Assembly (NCBI RefSeq): GCF_000375485.1
Contig: NZ_AQXE01000003.1
Coordinates: forward strand, 204,065 to 268,064
Direction of reading: 5' to 3'
DNA length: 64,000 bases
Source of the DNA: Desulfovibrio oxyclinae DSM 11498
GTDB lineage: Bacteria > Desulfobacterota > Desulfovibrionia > Desulfovibrionales > Desulfovibrionaceae
Shown piece after piece: positions 9,495-17,110 of the stretch. The number at the start of each line of letters is the position of its first letter. Within the stretch, counting starts at the first letter, position 1. The translations under genes and the position numbers were made by a program. Under the pieces are notes generated by a model that had not been told where the DNA came from, searched no databases, and was given only the letters and a program-made list of their open reading frames with translations.

Positions 9495-9930
9495 GAGGGC
9501 ACCTCGTAGGTGTTGGTGTTGAGCGAAGGTCCCGCGACAATGGCGGGGCATGCCCATGAAGCAGCGACGCGACAGCCGAGGGCATGCGAAACTGTATCGA
9601 ACGAGTTCGAAAAGGATTCGACAATCCCATCAGCTCCGACAGAGTCGGAAAGTGATGCGGTACGCCAAGACGCGTGTTGACAGTGGAAATCAGGCAAGAA
9701 AAAAGCGCCTTCCGCCCTGCGAGAATCAGGGGCGTCGGGCACTGCGAAGGTGATCAAGGTTGCGCGGCATCCGCTGCTCGAAGAGCGGGGCCTGTCGGCA
9801 TGGCTTTGAACCAACCGGCAGCATGTGCCGGGCGCGGTTGCATCAAAGCGGTTGCTGAACCTGTGCGGATATGTGGTCATGTACTATTTCTGTTCGAGCA
9901 TGCCCTCCCTTTTGCAGTTTTTCGGAATCA
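9495..9930. other. 436-base intergenic region upstream of epsI
   Basis: This gap separates the beta-barrel gene from epsI-prsK-prsR. It holds the inverted-repeat box at 9635-9652 and a small hairpin (GGATT-CGAC-AATCC, 9614-9627). I looked on the minus strand for a -24/-12 sequence at the distance seen for prsT and found none that keeps GG-N10-GC. A 129-codon minus-strand frame across the gap has a low-complexity Ser/Arg/Ala composition and no plausible start signal, so I do not annotate it. Confidence 0.5.
9635..9652. promoter_or_regulatory. Inverted-repeat box A, candidate PrsR site
   Basis: The sequence TCCGACAGAGTCGGAAAG contains a perfect inverted repeat (TCCGAC-AGA-GTCGGA). It matches box B at 19955-19972 in 15 of 18 positions with the same spacing. 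It lies about 140 bases upstream of the epsI start. Assignment to PrsR is inference from the shared motif and its position in the exosortase locus. No convincing sigma-54 promoter was found at the matching distance here. Confidence 0.5.
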
Positions 9931-11193
9931 TCAGTAGCTCCATGTGAACTCCAGTCCCACCGTGTTCGAGATGTAGTCACTGGAGGAGCCAGTGGTGTCA
10001 TAGCTCTTGAACCGGTAGGTCAGGCCGGCGGAGGCGCGTTCCGTCAAACTGTAGTAAAGGCCGTTTGCCACGAGCCATCTGGAACTCGTATTCGGAGAAT
10101 TCTCCAATTCGAGCGATGCGTCGTAGGTCAAGCGGAGCCTTTCGGTCAGTTCATGCTCGCCTCCTGCTGAAGGTACCCATTTGCTCGTGTCGCCCGTGGT
10201 CTCGTTCGTGCTTTCATACACGTTGTAGGCAAGAGCGACGTTGAAGCTGCCTCTGTCGTATTCCTTGACCACGCTTGCGGAATAATCCTGCATGGCCCTG
10301 GTATCCGCCGTATTCGGGTCCTCACGGTACTCGAAGGACGAATTGAGTTTTGCGGTCCACCCCTGATCCATGGCGTGCGTCAGGTTGAAGTGCCACGGGA
10401 ACTGAAGGGTCGAACTTTCGCTGGTATCCTTGAAGTTCGTGTAAGCGGGGCCGATCCGGAAATCGATCTCCGAGCCTTCCGCGTAGACGAACTTGGCGCC
10501 CAGCGCTGCCAGATATCGTTCAAAGCCTCCGTCGACGGTGGAGTCGCGCGGCTCGTGATTCTCGTACTGGACCGAACTGGACATGCTCCAACGCTTGGTC
10601 AGCTCGTGCTCCACGTCCCAGTAGAGGGAGTAAATCTGCTTGTCGATGCTGTCTTCGCCGGAGTACCAGAGGTCTTCGTACTTCGCTCCGAAGGTGGTCT
10701 GCGTGCGGTCCTGAAGGGGGAACCGGAAATAGGGATTGAGCGTGAAGGTATTGGAATCCACCGTATCGACGCTGGTATCGTTCTCCGAGACCTCTCCGCG
10801 CGTCGCGTCCGTGAACTTCTTGGTGTAAACGTCGCTCACGTCCACGTAGAACAGGTCTTTGAGCGCTTCCACGTTCAGATTGGTGTTCAGGTAGTGGTTC
10901 TGCTCGTCGTCCCGGTTGTTCTGCGTGTAGTCCTTGTACTCGAAGTCGTAGGACAGGTCGTACTTCACTCTGGCGTGATCGTACGCGGCAGTCACTCCGG
11001 GCTTGGCAATGACGAGATAATCGCCCTTGCCGTTCCTGGTCTCGTTGACGTTGTCGTTGTATTCCGTGGCAGCCGTGAATCTCGGCTTGATGGTAAAGTC
11101 GGCCGCCAAGGCCGGAAGAGAGGACAGAACGGGCAGCAGCACTGCGATCGCAAGGACCCTGAGTCCGGTTTTCCCGATTTTCAAACGCTGCAT
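9931..11193 (-). CDS. XrtA/PEP-CTERM-associated outer membrane beta-barrel protein
   Basis: A 420-residue secreted protein. A signal peptide of about 33 residues ends in LPALAA, and the rest is rich in alternating polar/aromatic strands ending in aromatic residues (…TWSY), as in outer membrane beta-barrels. It resembles the beta-barrel family that regularly accompanies XrtA EPS loci and probably helps move polymer across the outer membrane. I chose the ATG at 11193 because the signal peptide begins there and AGGA lies upstream; the longer frame to 11286 adds an unlikely leader. It follows the ATPase gene, with 106 bases between them. Confidence 0.82.
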   Translation of the reverse strand: MQRLKIGKTGLRVLAIAVLLPVLSSLPALAADFTIKPRFTAATEYNDNVNETRNGKGDYLVIAKPGVTAAYDHARVKYDLSYDFEYKDYTQNNRDDEQNHYLNTNLNVEALKDLFYVDVSDVYTKKFTDATRGEVSENDTSVDTVDSNTFTLNPYFRFPLQDRTQTTFGAKYEDLWYSGEDSIDKQIYSLYWDVEHELTKRWSMSSSVQYENHEPRDSTVDGGFERYLAALGAKFVYAEGSEIDFRIGPAYTNFKDTSESSTLQFPWHFNLTHAMDQGWTAKLNSSFEYREDPNTADTRAMQDYSASVVKEYDRGSFNVALAYNVYESTNETTGDTSKWVPSAGGEHELTERLRLTYDASLELENSPNTSSRWLVANGLYYSLTERASAGLTYRFKSYDTTGSSSDYISNTVGLEFTWSY

Positions 11194-11299
11194 GACAATA
11201 TCCTGTCCATGATGAAGGATGGTCGCAATTACTTGGAAATTGGACCATTGGTACACAATTACCTTTAAGTATGCAAGATGAAACATGAGTCTTCATGTC

Positions 11300-12499
11300 T
11301 TATCCGTCCCCCAGCAGAAAGCGGCTGATCCAGCTTCTACGCTTGCTCGGCCTCAGTCTCGCTTCACCGCGAACCGGTCCGGCGGAAGGTGGTGCCTGCA
11401 CCGGCCGTCCGAGGCCGATATCCCCGCTCATGGAAAGCGCGTGATCCACCCTGCCACCGAGCGCCATGAGGCTGTTTTCCAGCCTTTCAAGCCGGTCCAT
11501 CATGTCGAGGACCGATGCCTGACCGCCCTTTTCCAGCTCCTTTTCCAGCACGTTGATGCGCGACTCCATATCCTTGATATTACGCAGAACTCGCTCGGCC
11601 TGCCTGTTGCGGCTCGTTGCGGCCTTGCGGACCGACGGGTATGACTTGGAACATTGTTGCGGGGCCGCGGAGCTGTCGCCGCACCAGTACTGCTGCTCGA
11701 AGTCCAGATCCTCCACGATTTCAACAACGTCCTGACGGGTTGTCTCCCGCTTGCCGTTGGCGCACGCGTCCATGAGGATGTAGTCGCAAAGGATATTCAC
11801 AAGCCTCGGGATTCCGTGCGTGTTCTGGTAGACTTCCTCGAACACCCCTTTCTCGAATCTCAGCGCATCACGGTTTCCCGCCCGTTCCAGCCTTGAAAGA
11901 ACGTACTCCCTGAGTTCGTTCTTCTTCAGGGGCGTCAGATGGCAGGCCACCTGAATCCGCTGCCTGAGCTGAAGCAGAGCGGGACTTCCAAGGGTTTTGC
12001 GAAGCTCCGGCTGGCCGACCAGAATTATCTGCAAGAGCTTTCCGCCGTCGGTTTCGAGGTTGGAAAGCATCCGAACCTCTTCCAGCAGCTCCAGCGACAG
12101 GTTCTGCGCTTCGTCGATGATCAGCACCGCCTGATTGCCACGCGCGTATTCGTCGATGAGAAACTCGTTCAAATCCCGCACAAGTTCGATTTTTCCGCGC
12201 CCTTCGGTTTCAAGTCCGAAGTCGTCGTTGATCATGGCGAGCAACTGTCGCGAGTCCACCCGCGTGTTGAAGACCTTGGCCAGCGTGACCCGCTCCAGGT
12301 GGCTCTTTATCAGCTGCCTGATGAGCGTCGTCTTGCCCGCGCCGACTTCACCGGTGAGCAGAATGAACCCTATCCGTCCCTGTATGCCGTACTTGAGATA
12401 CGAAAGGGCCTTCCCGTGCGTATCGCTCATGTAGAGATAGTCCGGGTTCGGCAGCAGATCGAAGGGCCGCGAATTCAGATCGAAGAATGATTCGTACAA
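11300..12499 (-). CDS. ExeA-like AAA ATPase of XrtA EPS system
   Basis: A 399-residue cytoplasmic P-loop ATPase with Walker A GEVGAGKTT (about residue 50), Walker B LIIDEAQNLS (about 125) and a winged-helix-like region to about residue 265. A charged, probably coiled-coil tail with heptads lies near 300-345. The N-terminal YESFFDLNSRPFDLLPNPDYLY is typical of the ExeA/MSHA-type ATPases found in PEP-CTERM EPS loci. The start is TTG at 12497-12499, preceded by GAGGT with 5-base spacing; no good ATG fits. It is 17 bases from the kinase gene and probably energises or regulates polymer assembly. Confidence 0.87.
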   Translation of the reverse strand: MYESFFDLNSRPFDLLPNPDYLYMSDTHGKALSYLKYGIQGRIGFILLTGEVGAGKTTLIRQLIKSHLERVTLAKVFNTRVDSRQLLAMINDDFGLETEGRGKIELVRDLNEFLIDEYARGNQAVLIIDEAQNLSLELLEEVRMLSNLETDGGKLLQIILVGQPELRKTLGSPALLQLRQRIQVACHLTPLKKNELREYVLSRLERAGNRDALRFEKGVFEEVYQNTHGIPRLVNILCDYILMDACANGKRETTRQDVVEIVEDLDFEQQYWCGDSSAAPQQCSKSYPSVRKAATSRNRQAERVLRNIKDMESRINVLEKELEKGGQASVLDMMDRLERLENSLMALGGRVDHALSMSGDIGLGRPVQAPPSAGPVRGEARLRPSKRRSWISRFLLGDG

Positions 12500-12516
12500 G
12501 TCACACCTCGATGCGC

Positions 12517-13338
12517 TCAGTCGGCATAGTAATATTTGTAGGGAGAATACCCTGCGTACCCCATCCCGACACCCATGGCGGCCTGATTGTAGACCGCGCC
12601 GAGGATATTGGAACCGCCGAGCGCCTCAACCGTGTCGCGCACTTCATACTGTGTGACCTGCCCTTCCTTGACCACGAGCACCACGCCGTCCACGATTCGT
12701 GCGAGGCTTCTCGTCTCCGCAAACGGCAGAACCGGCGGAGAATCCACGATGATGTACCGATCGGAATACCGATTCTTCATTTCGGTGAGGATCTGCTTCA
12801 TCCGGCGCGAGGCCAAAAGTTCTCCAGGACTTTGCATGGCCTTGCCCGCTGGCAGAAACGTCAGTTTGCCCAGCCCGGTCTTGATCAACGCCTCACTCAC
12901 ATCGCGTCCGTCTGTAAGGCATTCGGTCAGCCCGAATTCCGGCTCGATGCCCAGCAGGGTCTGGCAGGTGGGCCGTCTGAGGTCGCCGTCAACAAGCAGC
13001 ACTGTGTGATCGAACTCCTGCGCGAGGCTGATGGCGAGATTGGTCGCCGTAACGCTCTTCCCTTCGCCCGATGTGCCGCTGGTCACGAGGATGGTGTTCT
13101 GGAAACCGTCGCGTTTGGTCACGCGGACCAGATTCTGCTTCAACTTGCGAAACTCTTCCGCTGCCGGGCATTGCGGATCATTCACCGAAACGAGCATGTG
13201 CTGTCCGGCAATGCGCTCCAGAACTTCCTGTGGCGGCTGCGGGGTGCGGTGCATGTAGCCGCGTGTTTCCACGCGGCGGCGAGGCTCTTCCCCGCGCATT
13301 TCCGTGGCGGCCCTGAGGGCGCGTTCTATACGACTCAT
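12517..13338 (-). CDS. EPS tyrosine autokinase (XrtA-associated, BY-kinase)
   Basis: A 273-residue bacterial tyrosine kinase. It shows Walker A GTSGEGKSV (about residue 95), Walker A' VLLVDGDLRRP (about 125) and Walker B YIIVDSPP (about 210). A tyrosine-rich tail (YAGYSPYKYYYAD) provides the autophosphorylation cluster. It lacks membrane helices and so works with the separate chain-length protein encoded just upstream, as in the split Wzc/CpsD-CpsC layout. An AAGGA ribosome site precedes the ATG. Its cycle of phosphorylation controls polymer length and export. Confidence 0.92.
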   Translation of the reverse strand: MSRIERALRAATEMRGEEPRRRVETRGYMHRTPQPPQEVLERIAGQHMLVSVNDPQCPAAEEFRKLKQNLVRVTKRDGFQNTILVTSGTSGEGKSVTATNLAISLAQEFDHTVLLVDGDLRRPTCQTLLGIEPEFGLTECLTDGRDVSEALIKTGLGKLTFLPAGKAMQSPGELLASRRMKQILTEMKNRYSDRYIIVDSPPVLPFAETRSLARIVDGVVLVVKEGQVTQYEVRDTVEALGGSNILGAVYNQAAMGVGMGYAGYSPYKYYYAD

Positions 13339-13352
13339 GAAACCGTTCCTTC

Positions 13353-14858
13353 TCAGGCCAGCATGGCCCTGATTTTCTCAAGCGTGTTGTCCACAAGCGG
13401 AAGGTGCAGCAATTCCACCACAAGGAAGAAAAGCGTCACTGAAAAGAGCAGCCCTGAAACAAGGTACAGCCGGATATTCTTCATGCGACGCCTGTGATCC
13501 TCTTCCGGATCGCGAACCTTGGGGACCACGGCGAAAACCGGGAGCCCCAGCCCGCGAAGGTCATCCACCGTCTTGATGGAAGGATTGATGAGATCCAGCA
13601 GGACGATCAGCGCAAGGGCCAGCCCAAGGCCGCCAGCCATGCCACCGGCCATGATGAGCGGCCGGTTGGGACTCGTTGGGATGGACGGCACCACGGCCGG
13701 GTCGAGCACCTTGAACGATACCGACTTGTCCTGAAGCTCCATCTCCTTGGAGACTTCCGACTGACCATAACGCGAGACCAGCTTTTCGTAGATGATGACC
13801 TCGTTCTGCCTGCGCCGTTCCAGTTCGGCCAGCTGAGTCTTCAGGGCGGGAATCTGTCGCAACAGCTCACGGTTTTTGCGAATTTCGTCTTCCAGATTGT
13901 CCCGCTTGGTCTCAAGCGACTTCAGCTGTACCTTGATGCCCTGATAGTCCCCCGAACGGTATATCTGCTGACGCTCCATGTCGCCGTTCTCACGAATCTG
14001 CCTCTTGGTGGCTTCTATCGACTTGCGCATCCGGATGACCCTTGGATGCTGCTCGGTGTAGCTCGTAAGAAGCGTTTGCAGCGTGGCCTGCTGATTGATC
14101 AGCTTGGTGCGCGAAGGCGTGTTGCTGACGATCATGCTGCGGGCAGTATTCAGTTCGTCCAAGCGAATCTGGATACCTTCAAGCTGCTGCTCCGCGCGGT
14201 CGATGTTTGCTCGGATGGAACTTTCGTTCGTGGCGAGCATCAGTCCGGATTTGCTCTTGAACTCGTCGATTTCCTGCTCGATTTCCTCAATTCGGTCCTT
14301 GAAGGTGGCGATCTGTTCAGCCAGAAACTGCGTGGCTTCGTAGGATTCCTTGCGCTTCTCCGAGGTTTTTTCCTCGATGTAGAGCCGGGTGAGCGTATTG
14401 ACTACGTCGCGGGCCAGCACGGGGTCCTGGTCGGTATAGGAGATGTCGAAGACGCCCTTCTTTTCATCCAGCCGGATGTCGAGCTTGCTGTTAAGGGTGC
14501 GGATGAGGTTGTCCCAGTCAGCGCCGGAACGCAGTTGAACATCCAGATCGAGCTCCTTGATGACCTTGAGCAGCATGGAGCGGCTGAGCATGGTCACCTT
14601 GATGGCCTTGATCTTCATATCCATGGACGGGGTGATGGCAATGCCCTTCACCAGATCCTGAATGACGTTTTGTTCTATGAATACGAGGCTCTTGGCGGTA
14701 TATCGCTTCGGCATGACGTAGCTGACCACCACGGCGCCGAGCATCACCAGAAGTGCCACGCTCAGGAACAGTCCCCTGCGCTCCAGAATCAGGCGCAGGT
14801 AGCGCATGATGTCGAAGCCACCCTGGTCGGCGGTATGGTTTTGCTGTTGCGTATTCAT
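13353..14858 (-). CDS. EPS chain-length determinant protein (Wzz/GumC-like, XrtA-associated)
   Basis: A 501-residue inner membrane protein. It has an N-terminal membrane segment (about residues 35-55), a long periplasmic region with strong coiled-coil heptads (about 160-370), and a proline-containing C-terminal segment before a second membrane helix (PSIPTSPNRP, about 425). A final hydrophobic helix lies near 485. It forms the co-polymerase partner of the tyrosine kinase. The ATG at 14858 is 13 bases after the stop of the export gene and has a weak ribosome site, so translational coupling is likely. A longer frame to 15131 overlaps the export gene and is rejected. Confidence 0.9.
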   Translation of the reverse strand: MNTQQQNHTADQGGFDIMRYLRLILERRGLFLSVALLVMLGAVVVSYVMPKRYTAKSLVFIEQNVIQDLVKGIAITPSMDMKIKAIKVTMLSRSMLLKVIKELDLDVQLRSGADWDNLIRTLNSKLDIRLDEKKGVFDISYTDQDPVLARDVVNTLTRLYIEEKTSEKRKESYEATQFLAEQIATFKDRIEEIEQEIDEFKSKSGLMLATNESSIRANIDRAEQQLEGIQIRLDELNTARSMIVSNTPSRTKLINQQATLQTLLTSYTEQHPRVIRMRKSIEATKRQIRENGDMERQQIYRSGDYQGIKVQLKSLETKRDNLEDEIRKNRELLRQIPALKTQLAELERRRQNEVIIYEKLVSRYGQSEVSKEMELQDKSVSFKVLDPAVVPSIPTSPNRPLIMAGGMAGGLGLALALIVLLDLINPSIKTVDDLRGLGLPVFAVVPKVRDPEEDHRRRMKNIRLYLVSGLLFSVTLFFLVVELLHLPLVDNTLEKIRAMLA

Positions 14859-14871
14859 ATCGTGCCCGGGG

Positions 14872-15672
14872 CTAGAAGAAGCTTTCGCGGACGATGATGT
14901 AATCGCCGGGCTGCAGCAGCACGTTTTCGGAAAGATCTCCCTTTTTGATGAGCTTGTTCGCATCCACTTCGATGCGTTCACGCTCATCACCGTTCTTGCG
15001 CACGATGGTGAAGGTGTCTTCGTTGGCGTACTTGTTGAAACTCCCCGCTTCCAGCAGAGCGTCGAGTACCGTGAACCCTTCGCGACAGAAGATGGCCTTG
15101 GGCTGTGCCACGGCACCGAGCACGAAGACATTCATGTTTTCCTTGAGGGGGATGAACACGGTATCGCCGGGTTCAAGCTTGATGTCACTCTCGAAGTCTC
15201 CCTTGGTGAAGAGAGCGTGGAAATCCTGCATGACCTTCTCGCCGTCCCTGTAGACGTACGCCTCGTGAAGATCGGCCGCTGCCAGCGACCCCAGCGAGGC
15301 AAGCAGATGCAACAGCGTGGTACGCTGGGTCAGGTCGAACACGCGCGACTCGACGCCGCCGCCCACGATGTAGACCTTGCTGCTTGCGCTGTTGAGCAGG
15401 GAAATGTTGACCAGCGGCTCGCGCACCAGATCGGAAAGCTCGGTGTAGAGCTTCTTCTTGAGCTGCTGCACGGTAAGCCCCGCCGCGTGCACGTCCTCGA
15501 TGCCGGGCATGGAGATTTTTCCGTCCGGACGGACCACGGTCTGGGTCTGGAGTTCGTCCTCTCCCCATACCTGAATGGAAAGGGCATCGCCCTCGCCTAT
15601 GGTGTAATCCGAAGCAAAACAGGGCGCGGCAAGCGCCAGAACCAGACAAAAGGCATAGATGAAACTCTTCAC
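14872..15672 (-). CDS. Polysaccharide export protein, Wza-like (XrtA-associated)
   Basis: A 266-residue secreted protein with a signal peptide (about residues 1-20, ending PCFAS). A poly-export domain follows (YTIGEGDALSIQVWGE near residue 23, VRPDGKISMPGI near 48), then SLBB-type segments, one of them ending LQPGDYIIVRESFF. This is the outer membrane or periplasmic export component that pairs with the chain-length protein. No lipobox cysteine is visible at the cleavage site, unlike classical Wza. It lies directly upstream of the chain-length gene in the same operon. Confidence 0.9.
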   Translation of the reverse strand: MKSFIYAFCLVLALAAPCFASDYTIGEGDALSIQVWGEDELQTQTVVRPDGKISMPGIEDVHAAGLTVQQLKKKLYTELSDLVREPLVNISLLNSASSKVYIVGGGVESRVFDLTQRTTLLHLLASLGSLAAADLHEAYVYRDGEKVMQDFHALFTKGDFESDIKLEPGDTVFIPLKENMNVFVLGAVAQPKAIFCREGFTVLDALLEAGSFNKYANEDTFTIVRKNGDERERIEVDANKLIKKGDLSENVLLQPGDYIIVRESFF

Positions 15673-15734
15673 GACAGTCCCCCGACTTTTTGAAGTTCTC
15701 GTTCTCCCGACCCCATGGTCGTCGATCCTGTCCG

Positions 15735-17096
15735 CTAGCGCCCCATTTTGCGGGCCATGACCGCCACGGTGGCGAACATGATCCTAAAATCCAGCAGGAG
15801 CGTGTAGTTCTTGATGTAGTAAAGGTCGTAGCGCAGCTTCTCGATGGAATCCTCCACCGAGGAACCATACGGGTAGCGGACCTGTGCCCAGCCGGTGATG
15901 CCCGGCTTGACGAAATGCCTTTCCGAGTAATACGGAATTATCTTCTTGAGATCCCTAACGAATTCAGGACGCTCGGGCCTCGGCCCCACGAGGCTCATTT
16001 CACCCGTGAGTACATTGAACAGCTGTGGCAACTCGTCGATGCGCGTCTTGCGCAGGAAGTTTCCGAGTCGGGTTATGCGGCTGTCGTTCTTGTCTGACCA
16101 GACCGCGCCGCAATCCTTTTCCGCGTCGCAACGCATGGTCCTGAACTTGTAGATAAGGAATTCGCGGTCGGCGCGTCCCACACGGACCTGCTTGAACAGC
16201 GCGGGTCCGCGCGAATCGAGCTTAATGAACAAGGCCACGATCGGCAGGAAGGGTCCCACCAGCATCAGCCCGAAAAGGCTCAGGACGATGTCGAGCACCC
16301 GCTTCACGACCCGGCGAAGCCCGGTGATCCTGAAGCCCTGGGCGAAGATGAACCAGCTTGGTGTGATGTTTTCGAGCATCAGCTTGCGGTTGACCTGCTC
16401 GTAGAAACCGGGCGCATCCAGCACTTCCATGCCGCTGAGTTTGCAGCTGAGGACTTCCTGCAACGGGAAGGCTCCCCTGCGTTCGGACAGGGACACCACG
16501 ATCTTGTGCGCCTTGAGCTTCTTGGCCCGGTTGAGGATATCCATGGTCACCGGATTGTCCGGATCCTGATCGCTATCGCTGAACTGTCCGGGACGGCATT
16601 CGATGTAGTCGCGAAGCTCATATCGTCCGTTGGAGGACTTGACGAGCTGCATCATGTCTTCTGCCATGGCCCCGTTTCCAACGATGACCACCCGCCTCAC
16701 CATGCCCGGAAAACGCATGACGTTTTGCGAGGCCACTATCCACAGGGCGCTTGTGGCTCCGAAGAAGCACAGGATTTGAAGAACCACTTCTTCAAGCTTC
16801 GTGAACATGCCCACCTGCCAGTGGATAAGGAACGCCGCGTTCGTGGCGATGATAAGGCTAAGGAGCAAGCCGTTGAAGCCGTCCTTGCCCCGACGGCGAG
16901 CACCCTTGATGATAAGCTCCGCCGCAACGGACGACAGGATGATGATGCCTGCCAGAGCGGCAAGATCCATGCCTCTTGTTTCAAACAGGACAAGCATGTC
17001 CGGCATGTCCCTGAATGCCGCGAGCGGCATGAAACCAAGAACAAGGGCCAGAATCACGAATGACTTGAAAACGCGTATGGAGGCATAGGTTACCAT
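15735..17096 (-). CDS. Initiating sugar-phosphate transferase, EpsB-type (XrtA system)
   Basis: A 453-residue polyprenyl-phosphate hexose-1-phosphate transferase. The N-terminus has about four or five membrane helices and a nucleotide-binding-like segment (VVIVGNGAMAEDMM, near residue 140). The catalytic C-terminus carries KFRTM (about 320), the segment RIDELPQLFNVL, VGPRPERPEF and KPGITGWAQV. These match the WbaP/WcaJ/EpsB family, which starts repeat-unit synthesis by loading the first sugar onto undecaprenyl phosphate at the inner membrane. It is 14 bases from prsT, in the same operon. Confidence 0.92.
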   Translation of the reverse strand: MVTYASIRVFKSFVILALVLGFMPLAAFRDMPDMLVLFETRGMDLAALAGIIILSSVAAELIIKGARRRGKDGFNGLLLSLIIATNAAFLIHWQVGMFTKLEEVVLQILCFFGATSALWIVASQNVMRFPGMVRRVVIVGNGAMAEDMMQLVKSSNGRYELRDYIECRPGQFSDSDQDPDNPVTMDILNRAKKLKAHKIVVSLSERRGAFPLQEVLSCKLSGMEVLDAPGFYEQVNRKLMLENITPSWFIFAQGFRITGLRRVVKRVLDIVLSLFGLMLVGPFLPIVALFIKLDSRGPALFKQVRVGRADREFLIYKFRTMRCDAEKDCGAVWSDKNDSRITRLGNFLRKTRIDELPQLFNVLTGEMSLVGPRPERPEFVRDLKKIIPYYSERHFVKPGITGWAQVRYPYGSSVEDSIEKLRYDLYYIKNYTLLLDFRIMFATVAVMARKMGR

Positions 17097-17110
17097 GATA
17101 TCTCCTCGGT

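Noticed and set aside
9491..9880. 129-codon minus-strand frame before epsI
   Set aside because: Composition is Ser/Ala/Arg-rich without a recognisable fold or ribosome site, and it overlaps box A and the epsI start.
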